A DNA stretch of 64,000 nucleotides, from NCBI GenBank assembly GCA_963828705.1, contig CAWHGA010000054.1, positions 1 to 64,000 of the forward strand, given 5' to 3'. The number at the start of each line of letters is the position of its first letter. Positions within the stretch are counted from its first letter, which is position 1. Below are positions 38,380 to 48,600 of the stretch, piece by piece. The notes beneath the pieces were generated by a model, which saw nothing but the letters and a program-made list of their open reading frames with translations, was not told the DNA's origin and did not search any database. A program made the translations under genes and the position numbers. This DNA comes from CAWDJT01 sp963828705 (lineage in GTDB: Bacteria; Desulfobacterota; Syntrophobacteria; Syntrophobacterales; Syntrophobacteraceae).

Positions 38380-39444
38380 ATGCAGGAAACATATCATAGC
38401 CCCATAAGGCCCATTCGGGTGCTCATTGTCGACGATTCGCCCTTGTTTCGCTCGTTGCTCCATCAGCTCTTGAGCAGTGAGGCGGACATCGAGATCGTCG
38501 GTATGGCTTCTGATCCCCTGGAAGCCAAGGACCTGGTTATTGCTCACCAGCCTCACGTCATTACGCTGGATGTGGAAATGCCGCGCATGGACGGCATCAC
38601 CTTTCTTAAGCGGCTGATGCGGCAGCGTCCCACCCCAGTCGTTATGATCAGCTCTTACACGCATGAAAACAGCCTTCGCACTTTGGAGGCTTTGGATGCA
38701 GGCGCGGTGGATTTCGTTGCCAAACCATCCCCTGATGCCCATCTGGACATGGAGGAGTTAGGCCGTGAGGTCATCATGAAGCTTCGGGCTGCTGCCCAGA
38801 CCCGGGTACGACCCACAGGTGGACAGCCGACACCGTTCAAGTCACCACCCGTCGCATTGGCTGGAATCCGCAAGAAGGTGATCGCAATAGGGGCCTCGAC
38901 CGGTGGCCCCAAAGCCATCCAGGACATACTCATGGCTCTTCCCCCACAGATCTGTGGGATCCTCATCGCTCAGCACATGCCACCTCGCTTCACTCAGGCG
39001 TTTGCCAAACGGTTGAATACGTTGCTCCCGCTGGAAGCCGGCGAAGCCCAAACCGGCGATCGCGTCGAGCAAGGGCGGGTGCTGGTGGCTCCGGGCGGGC
39101 GACACATGGAGCTGCAGCGTGATGCAGGTGGCTACTACGTACGCATCTACGACGCTCCGGCGATCAAACAGCAGAAGCCTTCGGTAAACGCGCTGTTCCA
39201 TTCGGTGGCTGCTACTGCCGGCCCACATGCCATCGGTATTCTCCTGACCGGGATGGGCGATGACGGTGGCGAGGGGTTGCTGGCTATGAAGCAAGCAGGA
39301 GCTGTCACCATGGCCCAGGATGAAGCCAGCTCAGTGGTCTTTGGCATGCCCAAGACAGCCATCGCCCTCAATGCTGTTCAGGTGGTAGCGTCTTTGGACG
39401 AAATCCCCGGCGTTATCCTCGCAAATCTCGGGTCGGAGAGCTAA
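38380..39444 (+). CDS. cheB: Protein-glutamate methylesterase CheB
   Basis: 354 residues from ATG 38380 (AAGGTAG upstream); an upstream TTG at 38278 only adds unrelated sequence. Receiver domain: VLIVDDSPLFRSLL, TLDVEMPRMDGITFL, DFVAKPS. Methylesterase domain: catalytic Ser in IGASTGGPKAIQ, His in IAQHMPPRFTQA and Asp in LTGMGDDGGEGL. It removes methyl groups from receptors once CheA phosphorylates it. The methyltransferase CheR is absent from this operon. Confidence 0.93.
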   Translation: MQETYHSPIRPIRVLIVDDSPLFRSLLHQLLSSEADIEIVGMASDPLEAKDLVIAHQPHVITLDVEMPRMDGITFLKRLMRQRPTPVVMISSYTHENSLRTLEALDAGAVDFVAKPSPDAHLDMEELGREVIMKLRAAAQTRVRPTGGQPTPFKSPPVALAGIRKKVIAIGASTGGPKAIQDILMALPPQICGILIAQHMPPRFTQAFAKRLNTLLPLEAGEAQTGDRVEQGRVLVAPGGRHMELQRDAGGYYVRIYDAPAIKQQKPSVNALFHSVAATAGPHAIGILLTGMGDDGGEGLLAMKQAGAVTMAQDEASSVVFGMPKTAIALNAVQVVASLDEIPGVILANLGSES

Positions 39445-40353
39445 ATGGCGAAGATCCTGATCATTGATGACAGTCGCGTGATCGTCCATGTGGCACAGGA
39501 GTTTCTGAACCGCAACAGCCATGAGGTGCTGACCGCACAGGATGGTTCTCAGGGATTGCATTTGGCCCACTCCCACCACCCCGACCTCATCCTTCTGGAC
39601 CTGGTTCTGCCCCAGATGGACGGCTATGAAGTGTGCCAGAAGCTCAAAGAGGACAGGGAGACTAGCCAAATCCCGGTGATCATGCTGACATCCAAAGCGG
39701 AGCCCGGCGACAAAGTGCGCGGGCTGCAAATGGGGGCGGTCGACTACGTCACCAAGCCCTTCGATGAAGCCGAATTGCTGGCTCGCGTTAATATTCATTT
39801 GCGCCTCCGGGAGCTTTACGAGGCCCTAGAGGAGAAAAACCGTCAACTCCAGGAACTGGCCAATCGTGATGGCCTGACCGGTCTCTACAATCACCGATAT
39901 TTTCATGAACAGTTGAACCAGGACTTCTTGCGCGCCAAACGCTACTATGAGACCCTTTCCTGTGTGCTCTTCGACATCGATTTCTTCAAAAGCTGTAACG
40001 ATACCTACGGTCACAAAATCGGCGATTATGTGCTCAAGACCGTGGGTGGATTGATCCAACAGGTCATCCGTGACAGCGACATGGCAGCTCGCTATGGCGG
40101 CGAGGAATTCGCGGTGATCCTTTACCATACGCCCGTGGACGGCGCCCGCCAGGCCGCAGAACGCATTCGATTGATAGTCAAGGACTGTGAATTCCATAAA
40201 GAAGACCAACTCTTCCACATCAGCATCAGTGCTGGTGTGTCCTCCGTCCCCCACGTCAATATCACTGATCCCACCAAGATGATCGAATGTGCTGACCAGG
40301 CACTGTACGTGGCCAAACAGCAGGGGCGTGATCGGATCATCACCTACGAATAA
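39445..40353 (+). CDS. PleD-like response regulator diguanylate cyclase
   Basis: 302 residues. The receiver domain (ILIIDDSRVIVHV, phospho-Asp in LILLDLVLPQMDG, VTKPFDEAELL) is linked by a coiled coil (LYEALEEKNRQLQELANRDG) to a GGDEF domain (LTGLYNHRYFHEQL, DIDFFKSCNDTYGH, ARYGGEEFAVIL). The active-site GGEEF is intact and an RDSD inhibitory site (RxxD) precedes it, so product feedback by c-di-GMP is likely. It starts one base after the cheB stop. It links the chemosensory pathway to c-di-GMP output. A bidirectional terminator follows. Confidence 0.93.
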   Translation: MAKILIIDDSRVIVHVAQEFLNRNSHEVLTAQDGSQGLHLAHSHHPDLILLDLVLPQMDGYEVCQKLKEDRETSQIPVIMLTSKAEPGDKVRGLQMGAVDYVTKPFDEAELLARVNIHLRLRELYEALEEKNRQLQELANRDGLTGLYNHRYFHEQLNQDFLRAKRYYETLSCVLFDIDFFKSCNDTYGHKIGDYVLKTVGGLIQQVIRDSDMAARYGGEEFAVILYHTPVDGARQAAERIRLIVKDCEFHKEDQLFHISISAGVSSVPHVNITDPTKMIECADQALYVAKQQGRDRIITYE

Positions 40354-40386
40354 AAAACCCGCCTCCCTGGTCGGGAAGCGGGTCTT
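40353..40386. terminator. Bidirectional intrinsic terminator
   Basis: ACCCGC-C-TCCC, loop TGGTC, GGGA-A-GCGGGT. On the minus strand the stem is followed by a T-run (TTTTTTATT), serving the carboxyltransferase gene. On the plus strand it ends the chemotaxis operon. It lies between the two convergent genes. Confidence 0.85.
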
Positions 40387-40426
40387 CGGTACCAGATATG
40401 AACAATGCCCGGTTGCCGCCTGGGTA

Positions 40427-41981
40427 TCAGGTGGGGACGTTGCCGTGCTTTTTCGGTGGCAGCGCCATACGTTTGTTTGCCAGCATCTCAAAGGCATCGA
40501 TCAGCCGCAGGCCGTGTTTCACTGGGCACAATCACGCCATCGATGTAGCCGCGAGAAGCGGCAATGTAGGGATTGGAGAGCAAGTTTCGATATTCCTCGA
40601 TCTTTTCCTTGCGCTTGGCCACCGGGTCGGGAGCCTCGTTGATGTCCTTCCGGAAAATGATGTTGGCCGCACCGTCCGCACCCATTACCGCTATTTCCGC
40701 TGTAGGCCAGGCCAACACAATGTCCGCCCCCAGATCTCTGGAACACATCGCCAGATAGGAACCGCCGTAGTCTTTGCGAACCACCAACGTGACCTTGGGG
40801 ACCGTGGCTTCGGAATAACACCAGAGCAGTTTCGCGCCATGGCGGATGATCCCGCCCCATTCCTGCTGTTTGCCGGGGAGATAGCCGGGGACATCGGCGA
40901 TGGTCAGGATCGGCACGTTGAAGGCATCGCAGGTGCGAATGAACCGAGCGGCTTTGTCGGACGAATCGATGTCGAGACAACCAGCCAGCACCTTGGGCTG
41001 ATTGGCGATGATCCCAATGCTGCGACCATTCAAGCGAGCATAGCCAATCAGGATGTTCTGGGCAAAATACTCGTGAACTTCAAAGAAATCCCCATTGTCG
41101 ACGATGCTGCGAATGATATCACGCATATCAAAGGAACCCATGGGGTTGTCCGGAATGATGCTGTCCAGAGAGGCATCCATGCGCTTGGGATCATCTCCCG
41201 AGGCCAGGATCGGCGGGTCTTCCATGTTGTTGTCCGGAAGGAAGCTGAGTAGCTTTTTGATTTCGTCGATGGCGTGGGCATCGTTTTCACAAGCGAAATG
41301 GGCCACACCGCTGTGGGTATTGTGCGCCATGGCGCCGCCAAGATCTTCCTGGGTCACCACCTCCCCCAATACGGACTTGATCACATCGGGTCCAGTGATG
41401 AACATGTAACTACTATTCTTGACCATGAAGACGAAATCCGTCATGGCAGGGGAATACACTGCACCGCCGGCGCAAGGTCCCATGATGGCGGAGATCTGTG
41501 GCATGACACCGGAGGAGATGGCGTTGCGATAGAAGATCTGCCCATAACCGGACAGAGCGTCCACACCTTCCTGGATGCGAGCACCACCGGAGTCGTTGAA
41601 GCCGACCAACGGTTTGCCTGCTTTCAGCGCCAGATCCATCACCTTGCAGATCTTCTTGGCGTGCATTTCCCCAAGGGTGCCGGCCCGGGCGGTAAAGTCC
41701 TGGGAATAGGCAAAGACTTGGCGCCCATTCACCATTCCGTACCCGGTGATCACACCATCTGCAGGGATGTCCAGCTTGTCGAGGCCAAACAGCGTCCCTC
41801 GATGCTGGACGAACATGTCCAATTCTCGAAAACTGCCCGGATCGAAGAAATGAGCCAAACGCTCTCGGGCAGTCATCTTGCCCGTTTCGTGCTGCTTGTC
41901 CACGGCTTTGGGTCCGCCCATCTCGGCAACTTTCGCTTCACGTGCGCGCAAATCATTGATCTTTTCAGCAACAATTCCCAT
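40427..41981 (-). CDS. Acyl-CoA carboxyltransferase, propionyl/methylmalonyl-CoA type (beta/alpha-CT), one frameshift
   Basis: About 517 residues from ATG 41981 (GGAGA upstream). Crotonase-fold carboxyltransferase features: GKMTARERLAHFFDPGSFRE, VFAYSQDFTARAGTLGEMHA, FNDSGGARIQEGVDALSGYG, MGPCAGGAVYSPAMTDFVFM, DVPGYLPGKQQEWGGIIRHG and VRKDYGGSYLAMCSRDLGAD. A shift near 40,513 restores the normal tail LIDAFEMLANKRMALPPKKH. It transfers carboxyl between biotin and propionyl-CoA (methylmalonyl-CoA decarboxylase, carboxylase or transcarboxylase subunit). No biotin-carrier or carboxylase gene is adjacent, so the exact complex is open. Used in propionate or odd-chain metabolism. Confidence 0.88.
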
Positions 41982-42173
41982 GTCGGCTTCTCCTGTCATC
42001 GAATATCATCGCGGATCACCCATTTTACCTCTATTACAAATTATCCAATTATTATTAGCGGCTCCCCAGTGATTGTCAAGAGGATTCCCCACGCCCCGTG
42101 CCATGGGTTGCCTGGAGTTGGGAAAGCTGTTAGGATGCAACCGCCTCAAGGGGGACTCATCACGAGCAATGGT

Positions 42174-43307
42174 ATGGTTTTTCGCATGAACAACTTGGTC
42201 CAGCAGTCACCACTCTTCAGCAAACCTCTGCAAATCGGAACCATCACCGTGAAGCGGCCACTGGTGTTGGCCCCCATGGCCGGTGTGACCGACCGCTGGT
42301 ATCGCCGGATCATGGCAGAATATGGTGCCGGCCTGGTTACTACTGAAATGATCAGCGCCGAAGGTCTGATTCGACGGAACAGAAATACCCTGAGCATGCT
42401 GGCATCTGACCCCGACCTTCCAGTGCCGCTGGCCGTGCAGTTGTTCGGTGCACGCCCGGAAAGCATGGCTGAAGCTGCCAGGATCGTCGAGCAAAGCGGG
42501 GCGGCATTGATCGACATCAACGTCGGTTGCCCGGTCCGCAAAGTGACCCGCCAGGGTGCAGGAGCAACTCTGCTACGCCAACTTGAATTGCTGCAACGTC
42601 TGGTGGGGGCGGTCAAGAATGCGGTTCGCGCGCCGGTCACGGTCAAGATCCGGTTAGGCTGGGATGCAGCCTCAATCAATGTCCTGGAAAGCGCCAGTCG
42701 GGTGGTGGACGCGGGCGCCGACGCGATCACCCTGCATGCGCGTACAGCGGTCCAGGGCTATGCGGGCACTGCCGACTGGCCCTGGATTCATCGCCTGAAG
42801 GCTGCCGTCCGCATCCCGGTCATAGGCAATGGTGACGTTACTAGCCCCGACCTGGCTCAACAGTTGTTCATGGACACCCAGTGCGATGGGGTGATGATCG
42901 GGCGAGGCAGCCTCGGCAACCCATGGATCTTTGGCGCCGCTGCGGCATGCGGGGGGCACCTCGCCGCAACTGGTTCTGATCCTACCTGGACGGATTTCTA
43001 CACCACACTGCAGACACATCTGGAGGGTTTGCGGCAGGATCGATCCGACCGTTCTCCCGGGCTTTTCCGCAAGGTAATCGGCTGGTATTTGATCGGTTGT
43101 CCGGGTGTGGCACGTCTGCGGCAGCAACTGGCAGCTCTATCAACACCGCAAGCCATGTTGGAGCTCTGTCGTTCAGCTGTGGAAGACTGGGAGGCCCGAG
43201 GTGTATCCCTAGCCGCGGCCAAACTTCGCTCGCACACTGGGCATGAAAGCCAGGAGCAGTCTGTCTGTTCCGATTCGATCATTTTCGCGTCGCTCCACGG
43301 GGATTGA
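42174..43307 (+). CDS. dusB: tRNA-dihydrouridine synthase DusB
   Basis: About 377 residues; the open frame reaches far upstream, but that part is antisense to the carboxyltransferase. Features: LVLAPMAGVTDRWYRRIMAE (FMN site), TEMISAEGLIRRN, catalytic Cys in DINVGCPVRKVTRQGAGATL, DAITLHARTAVQGYAGTADW and IPVIGNGDVTS. It reduces uridines in tRNA D-loops. The start is uncertain between ATG 42174 and 42186. A 17-bp hairpin overlaps its last codons. Confidence 0.9.
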   Translation: MVFRMNNLVQQSPLFSKPLQIGTITVKRPLVLAPMAGVTDRWYRRIMAEYGAGLVTTEMISAEGLIRRNRNTLSMLASDPDLPVPLAVQLFGARPESMAEAARIVEQSGAALIDINVGCPVRKVTRQGAGATLLRQLELLQRLVGAVKNAVRAPVTVKIRLGWDAASINVLESASRVVDAGADAITLHARTAVQGYAGTADWPWIHRLKAAVRIPVIGNGDVTSPDLAQQLFMDTQCDGVMIGRGSLGNPWIFGAAAACGGHLAATGSDPTWTDFYTTLQTHLEGLRQDRSDRSPGLFRKVIGWYLIGCPGVARLRQQLAALSTPQAMLELCRSAVEDWEARGVSLAAAKLRSHTGHESQEQSVCSDSIIFASLHGD

Positions 43308-43331
43308 CTGGACTAATCCCCGTGGAGCGAC
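43289..43331 (+). terminator. Perfect 17-bp hairpin overlapping the dusB stop codon
   Basis: GTCGCTCCACGGGGATT (43289-43305) pairs with AATCCCCGTGGAGCGAC (43315-43331) around a 9-base loop. The upstream arm is inside the dusB coding end and the loop starts just at the TGA. No U-run follows, so it may act with Rho or protect the 3' end. Confidence 0.65.
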
Positions 43332-43415
43332 TCGGGCCGGTATTCAACCTGCCGGCTCATGGTCGCCAGCAATGGAGCCCAGAAACAGGAATTCACAACT
43401 GGAGATAGTAGCGAC

Positions 43416-45167
43416 ATGAAAGTAATTGTGGCCGAGACGGCTGGTTTCTGCAAAGGGGTTAAGAAGGCCATGGAAGTCACCATGGAGGCCATTCAGAAGC
43501 GCCAGGATGGAGAAGAAATCTGCACCTTCGGCCCCCTCATTCATAACCGCCAAGTGCTTGCCATGCTCGAACAGAAAGGAGTGCGCGACGAAAGTCGGCT
43601 GGAAGGCTGTGCCGGGAAAAAGGTCATCATCCGGGCTCACGGAATCCCTCCCGAACAGCGTCAGGCACTCCATGCCGTTGGCGCCACCATCCTCAACGCC
43701 ACCTGCCAACGTGTGGCCAAAGTCCAGGCAGTCACCAAATGGCATGCGCGGCAAGGCTACCAGATTATCATTGTCGGCGATGCGGAACACGCCGAAGTTA
43801 TCGGACTCATGGGCTATACCGCCGGGCGCGGCACGGTCATCAGTCAACCTTCGCAAGTGGATGAACTGCCCGAGGAATGGGATAAGGTTCTGCTGGTGAC
43901 CCAAACCACCCAAAACGAAGCCATCTTCCAGGAGATAAGGGATCGTTTTCTGACCCGCTACCCCAATGCCGTGATCAAGAACACCATTTGTGGTTCCACT
44001 CACGAACGACAAAATGAGGTGCGCACTTTAACCGGCCAGGTCGATGCCATGGTCATTGTCGGTGGATTCCACAGTGGCAATACTGTAAGGCTGGCGGAAA
44101 TAGCTCGGGAATCGGGCATCCAGACTTACCATGTAGAAACCGAAAACGACCTCAGTGCCTCCGAAATGGCGCGCTACTCAACGGTCGGGGTGTCCGCCGG
44201 GGCCTCCACACCGCATTGGATGATCCGCAACGTGGTCCGGTTCTTGGAATCCATCTCCGCTGAAACGGTCGCGGACGGCATCCGCTGGCGCAAGCACTCT
44301 CTGTGGGACGTAATTATCAACAGCAATCTGTTTGTGGCTTTGGGCGCCTTTATGCTTACCTACGCAGTCCAGTCGTTTACCGGCCTGGAGACCCTGCCAG
44401 GAAGCTGCTGGATGGCCGGGTTTTATCTGTTCGCCATGCACACCCTGAACCGTTATCTGGATCAGGATGCCATTCAGTTCAATGACCCCGAGCGGGCCGC
44501 TTTTGACCGCCGATGGCAGCCTGCGTTCGTTATCATCAGCATTCTCGCCGCATCAGCGTCTCTGATCATGGCTGCCATGCAGGGAATTCTGCCTTTTGTC
44601 GCCATGTTGTTGATAATCGCGATGGGCCTACTCTACGGGGTAAGAATCTTCGATGGGACCACGGCGGGCCGAACCAGCATCCTCAAGATCAAGGATATAC
44701 CAGCGTCCAAAACCCTTTCGGTACCGCTCGCATGGGCCAGTGTGGCTGCCGTGATCCCCAACCTGCCCCACCTCGCCAAAACCCCCGGCACCGTCCTCTT
44801 TAGTGCCTGGATAATCCTGTTGCTGGTCTTTGTTCGGACTGCCATCTTTGATCTTCAGGATGTTCAGGGAGATCGCCTGGTGGGCAAGGAAACAATCGTG
44901 GTATTTCTGGGCGAAAATCGGACCTGCAGCCTCATCATGGCCAGCCTGGCTCTACTCATCATTTCTCTGGTAGTCGGCCCCGTGATTGGGCTCAGCACCC
45001 CATTCACGTTTCTGGCCTTGCCCTTTGTAGGCGCCTACGCCTGGGTCACACGAGCATGTTTGCGAGACCGGTTGAAACTGCGCAACGGTTTTGTTCATTT
45101 GGTGGAGATCTTCCCCGTGGGTATCGGCGCTCTGGCCTTCGTTTGGCATTTGTTCCGTGGGGCTTGA
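43416..45167 (+). CDS. ispH: Fusion of IspH (HMBPP reductase) and UbiA-type prenyltransferase
   Basis: 584 residues from ATG 43416 (GGAG upstream). Residues 1-~285 are IspH: 4Fe-4S cysteines in AGFCKGVKKAM (C12), NATCQRVAKV (C97) and NTICGSTHERQ (C192), plus RAHGIPPEQ and VGGFHSGNTVRLAEIA. From ~300 on, a multi-helix membrane domain has UbiA motifs: LNRYLDQDAIQFNDPERA (first Asp-rich) and FDLQDVQGDRLVGKETIV (second). IspH makes IPP/DMAPP in the MEP pathway. UbiA transfers polyprenyl chains to aromatic rings for quinones. One continuous frame without a stop joins them, so this is a real fusion, linking isoprenoid supply to a prenyl-transfer step. Confidence 0.88.
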   Translation: MKVIVAETAGFCKGVKKAMEVTMEAIQKRQDGEEICTFGPLIHNRQVLAMLEQKGVRDESRLEGCAGKKVIIRAHGIPPEQRQALHAVGATILNATCQRVAKVQAVTKWHARQGYQIIIVGDAEHAEVIGLMGYTAGRGTVISQPSQVDELPEEWDKVLLVTQTTQNEAIFQEIRDRFLTRYPNAVIKNTICGSTHERQNEVRTLTGQVDAMVIVGGFHSGNTVRLAEIARESGIQTYHVETENDLSASEMARYSTVGVSAGASTPHWMIRNVVRFLESISAETVADGIRWRKHSLWDVIINSNLFVALGAFMLTYAVQSFTGLETLPGSCWMAGFYLFAMHTLNRYLDQDAIQFNDPERAAFDRRWQPAFVIISILAASASLIMAAMQGILPFVAMLLIIAMGLLYGVRIFDGTTAGRTSILKIKDIPASKTLSVPLAWASVAAVIPNLPHLAKTPGTVLFSAWIILLLVFVRTAIFDLQDVQGDRLVGKETIVVFLGENRTCSLIMASLALLIISLVVGPVIGLSTPFTFLALPFVGAYAWVTRACLRDRLKLRNGFVHLVEIFPVGIGALAFVWHLFRGA

Positions 45168-45287
45168 TTGATGGGCAGTGCGCCGGCTTGACTAGGCCGG
45201 CTCAACATTCCAGGGCAATCTCATCGGACCGATGAACAGCCGCTGACACCGCTCCTCTGGCCGTGGTAACTGCCAGTCAGGACTGGC

Positions 45288-45494
45288 CTACCTCTTGCTC
45301 CGCGGCTTGGCATCCGAAACCAGGCATAGCGAGCGAAAGCAACAAGAGAGCTGGTCACAGTAATCCCCGGCGGTCCCAAAGCAATCAAAATTGCCTTCCA
45401 CCCGCTGGATCTCTCGAATAAGTTCCACCTTGGTCTTGCCGAAGGAACTGATTCCATGCTGTTTACACATAGCCCGAATATCCTGCATCTTCAT
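45288..45494 (-). CDS. Small SAP-domain protein with Cys-rich tail
   Basis: 68 residues from ATG 45494 (GGAGG 8 bases upstream). MKMQDIRAMCKQHGISSFGK, then TKVELIREIQ, form a SAP-like helix-extended-loop-helix, a DNA/RNA-binding fold. The tail FDCFGTAGDYCDQLSCCFRS, then LCL, carries five cysteines, suggesting a metal site. I recall similar short proteins in delta-proteobacteria, without known function. It is divergent from the ispH fusion and followed by tamB on the same strand further away. Confidence 0.7.
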   Translation of the reverse strand: MKMQDIRAMCKQHGISSFGKTKVELIREIQRVEGNFDCFGTAGDYCDQLSCCFRSLCLVSDAKPRSKR

Positions 45495-45640
45495 AGAAAC
45501 AACCTCCAAATCGAAAACATACCATGAAACCAGCCGAACTGGACCTAACCTTGATCTCGTTGCCCAATGTGCTTCTCGGTGCCCAGAGCCTCGGCTGCGC
45601 CGTCTTCTCGCCGCCAAGCGCCAAAGGATGACCACTCGAA

Positions 45641-48600
45641 TCAGTCGCCAAAGTCATGTCGCCACAGAATGTCGACCCCGCTCTGGTTGCGTTCCGGAAG
45701 CGAAGTCTGAGGCGAACTCGGTTGATTCAGACCGAACTGGCTCTGGATGGACCATGACCGGTTAATTCGGTACTCCAACTGGACCTTATCTCCCTGGGCG
45801 CCAGTCAATCCCTTTTCGTAGGTCACGTAGAGGTCCGGGGTCAGGTACTTGCCGATCTCGACCACCCCTCCGCCACCCCGTTGCGAGCTACCGACCTGCA
45901 AAACGTCAGGGACCAAGGGATGATCTCCCAGGAGCTTCTTGAACTCCCGAGAAGCTTCTGACCCGAAAAAGAACGCGGCGTTTTGCTGAAGCCCCTGGTT
46001 TTCTTTGGCGTTCAATTGCGTCGCTGGACGACCATAGACAAGATACGAAAGGATATCCACCTGATTCATTGACGGTATGCTGCTCATCAAAAGCTTCGGC
46101 TGACTCAAAGGACCCGTCACCCTTATCAGGATAGTAACCCCCTGGACCTCTTTCTGAGCAAGTACCTGGAGAGTTGGAATGGGCTCGGTGACCCCCAGAA
46201 AAGCTAATTCGCCGTCAACAATGTTCAGACGCTGCCCGTGGAAAGTATAGGTTCCTCGGATGCTCCTCAGGCTACCAAACACCTTGAGAGGACTGAGGGC
46301 CGTCCTTCTTGAGTCGCACTACCCCCGAAACTTCAGCGTCGAGGCCTTTGCCACGAATGCGCGTACCGCTCGGCGGAGTTCTCAATTCGAGATCCATCGC
46401 CACCTGGTCGGAATCGGCTGCCTGCTTTGCTCCCGGATTCCCACCCACCTCAACAACGGCTGATCGGGTTCGTCACCCACCACCTGGATACTGCGCGCCA
46501 GGTCCGATTCGAATTCGCCCAAGTTCATGGCGGCTCGACTGAACTGAAAGACCCCACTCAGCTTGGTCTCCCGGGCGTTGACGATTAAATCGAACTCCCC
46601 TGAACCATTCCCGGTAATGCCGTAAATCTCTGGAACTTCCAACTGCTGTGCGGAAGCCTTGAGATGGACCTCGGGCCGCCGGTCAGCACCCAAGCGGATA
46701 CTGCCGGTTGCAGTCGCACGTCCACCCATCAGATCCATTGCGGCATTGCGGATGACCACCTGACGATGATCTCCCTGCCATTCCAGATGAATGCGCTGCG
46801 CTGCATGCGGCCAGACCTTGAGCTGCAGGCGGCCATCGGTCCAGGTACCGGTACCGCTGATTTCCGGTTGCGACAAGGTCCCGGCAATCCTGGCTGAGGC
46901 TCCCATGCGGCCCGCCACACTCTCCAGCATCGGCACGTAGGGCAGGAGATTCTCCATCTTGAGTCCCGTCACCTGGAGAGACGATGACCAGGGCTCCTCG
47001 CGTAAGACCGCCCATTGCAGCGGCTTCAGGGTGAAATTCACCGGGATCTGACCCGAGACAGTAATGGGGGCTTCAGCCACGGAACTCAGGATTGAGGCGG
47101 TGATACTGAGCTGGCGAGGTCCATAAGCCAGCTTGAGCACGGATTCCGCCAAGGTCTCGCGAGACCATTTGCCCTGAGCAAGCTTGCACTCCAAACTCCA
47201 CTTGGGCTGTTCCAAAGAACCATTCAACTGCAAAGACCCGGAAATCGCTCCGGAAAGTGGCAAGGGAGCACCAGCAAGCAGCAGGAGTCTTTCCACTCTG
47301 ACCTTGTCATAGTGGAGCTGCAGCCGGTTTTCCTTATTCCAGGATAGTTTTCCCGAGATATTAAGTTCTTGCTGGTCCTGGCGCAGCTTTAGAGAATCAA
47401 ACTGGATTTCATCCTGATCTATGGTCGCCTGGCTTTCCAACGACCAAACCTGATCCTGCCAGCTGATGCGGCCTGCGGTAACCTTGAACCTACGAGGGGA
47501 AACCCACAGATCCTGGGTGCTGGCAGCTAAGGACAGCGATCCGGCAGCCCCCATCCGTTCGACGATCAGCTTAATATTGCACTCACTATCTTGCTGTTTG
47601 GCTTCCAGCTGCAGGTTCCGAAGGCCTTGCCCAGCAAAACCGACCCCTGTTGCCTGCAGGATCAGATCACGGGTTGCTCGTTGCCCCAGAATCCGCCCGT
47701 GCCCCTTGATCACGCCTTGGTCACACGAAATCCCTTGATGGCGCAATTGCTTGAACGTCACTGTACCGGCCCAATCCAAATTAGGCCAAGGCCCCCGCAG
47801 CTCGCCCTGGGATTCCACCTGTCCCTGTGCAGCCCACTCCGGATAGAATTTCCCGAGGGTTTCCAGAGACGACCCGGTCAAGGAGTAGTGCAGATCGATC
47901 ACCTGGTTCTGATAGGTCCCACTGGTGGTGAGTTGCATGAGCTTGGGAACGTCCACTTGCAGATCCATCCAGGCCTGCCAATTCTCGCATTGATGGAATT
48001 GCTCCGGACCATACCTGCCCCGAAGCACCATTTTCAATTTGGCTCCTCGCTGCGAGAACTTGGCCGGCATAATCCGATGAAGATCTAACCCATCGATTTC
48101 CACTTTCGCTTCAGCTTCACCCTGATGCTGTTGATCCCAATGGCCCGCAACATCAAGGTTGGCGGTGGCAACGACTCGGCCCAATGGACTCCGGAGATCC
48201 AGGGAATTGAGAACCACACGCCCGTTCTCATAGCGAGCAAGAAGTTCTCCCTTTTCAATGGGCTGCTCAGCCCATGACGATCGATCCAGTCGGCATTCGA
48301 GCCGCCCAACCATGGCCTCTGTGGACTGCCCCTTAAGGCTCAGCTGGACGGAACCATTCAAGTCCATCTGCGGAAAACCATGGAGGGCAGCCAACTTGAG
48401 ATTGACAAAGGCCGCCGACCAATGAAACGACCTCTCGGCCTCGTCCCAACTCGACCAACGAGCAGTCCCTTGAAGCTTGCCTGCAGAACTTTCCAGCCAA
48501 TGATCCAACCGCCAATGCCGCGCTTCACCTGAGAGACTCAGGACACCCTTGATTGGGCCCAGCGCCGTCACCTTTGGGTTGCAATTGGGTATGTCGGCCA

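Noticed and set aside
41274..42173. Long upstream extension of the dusB reading frame (~300 codons)
   Set aside because: It is antisense to the clearly homologous carboxyltransferase; DusB homology starts only after ~42,190.
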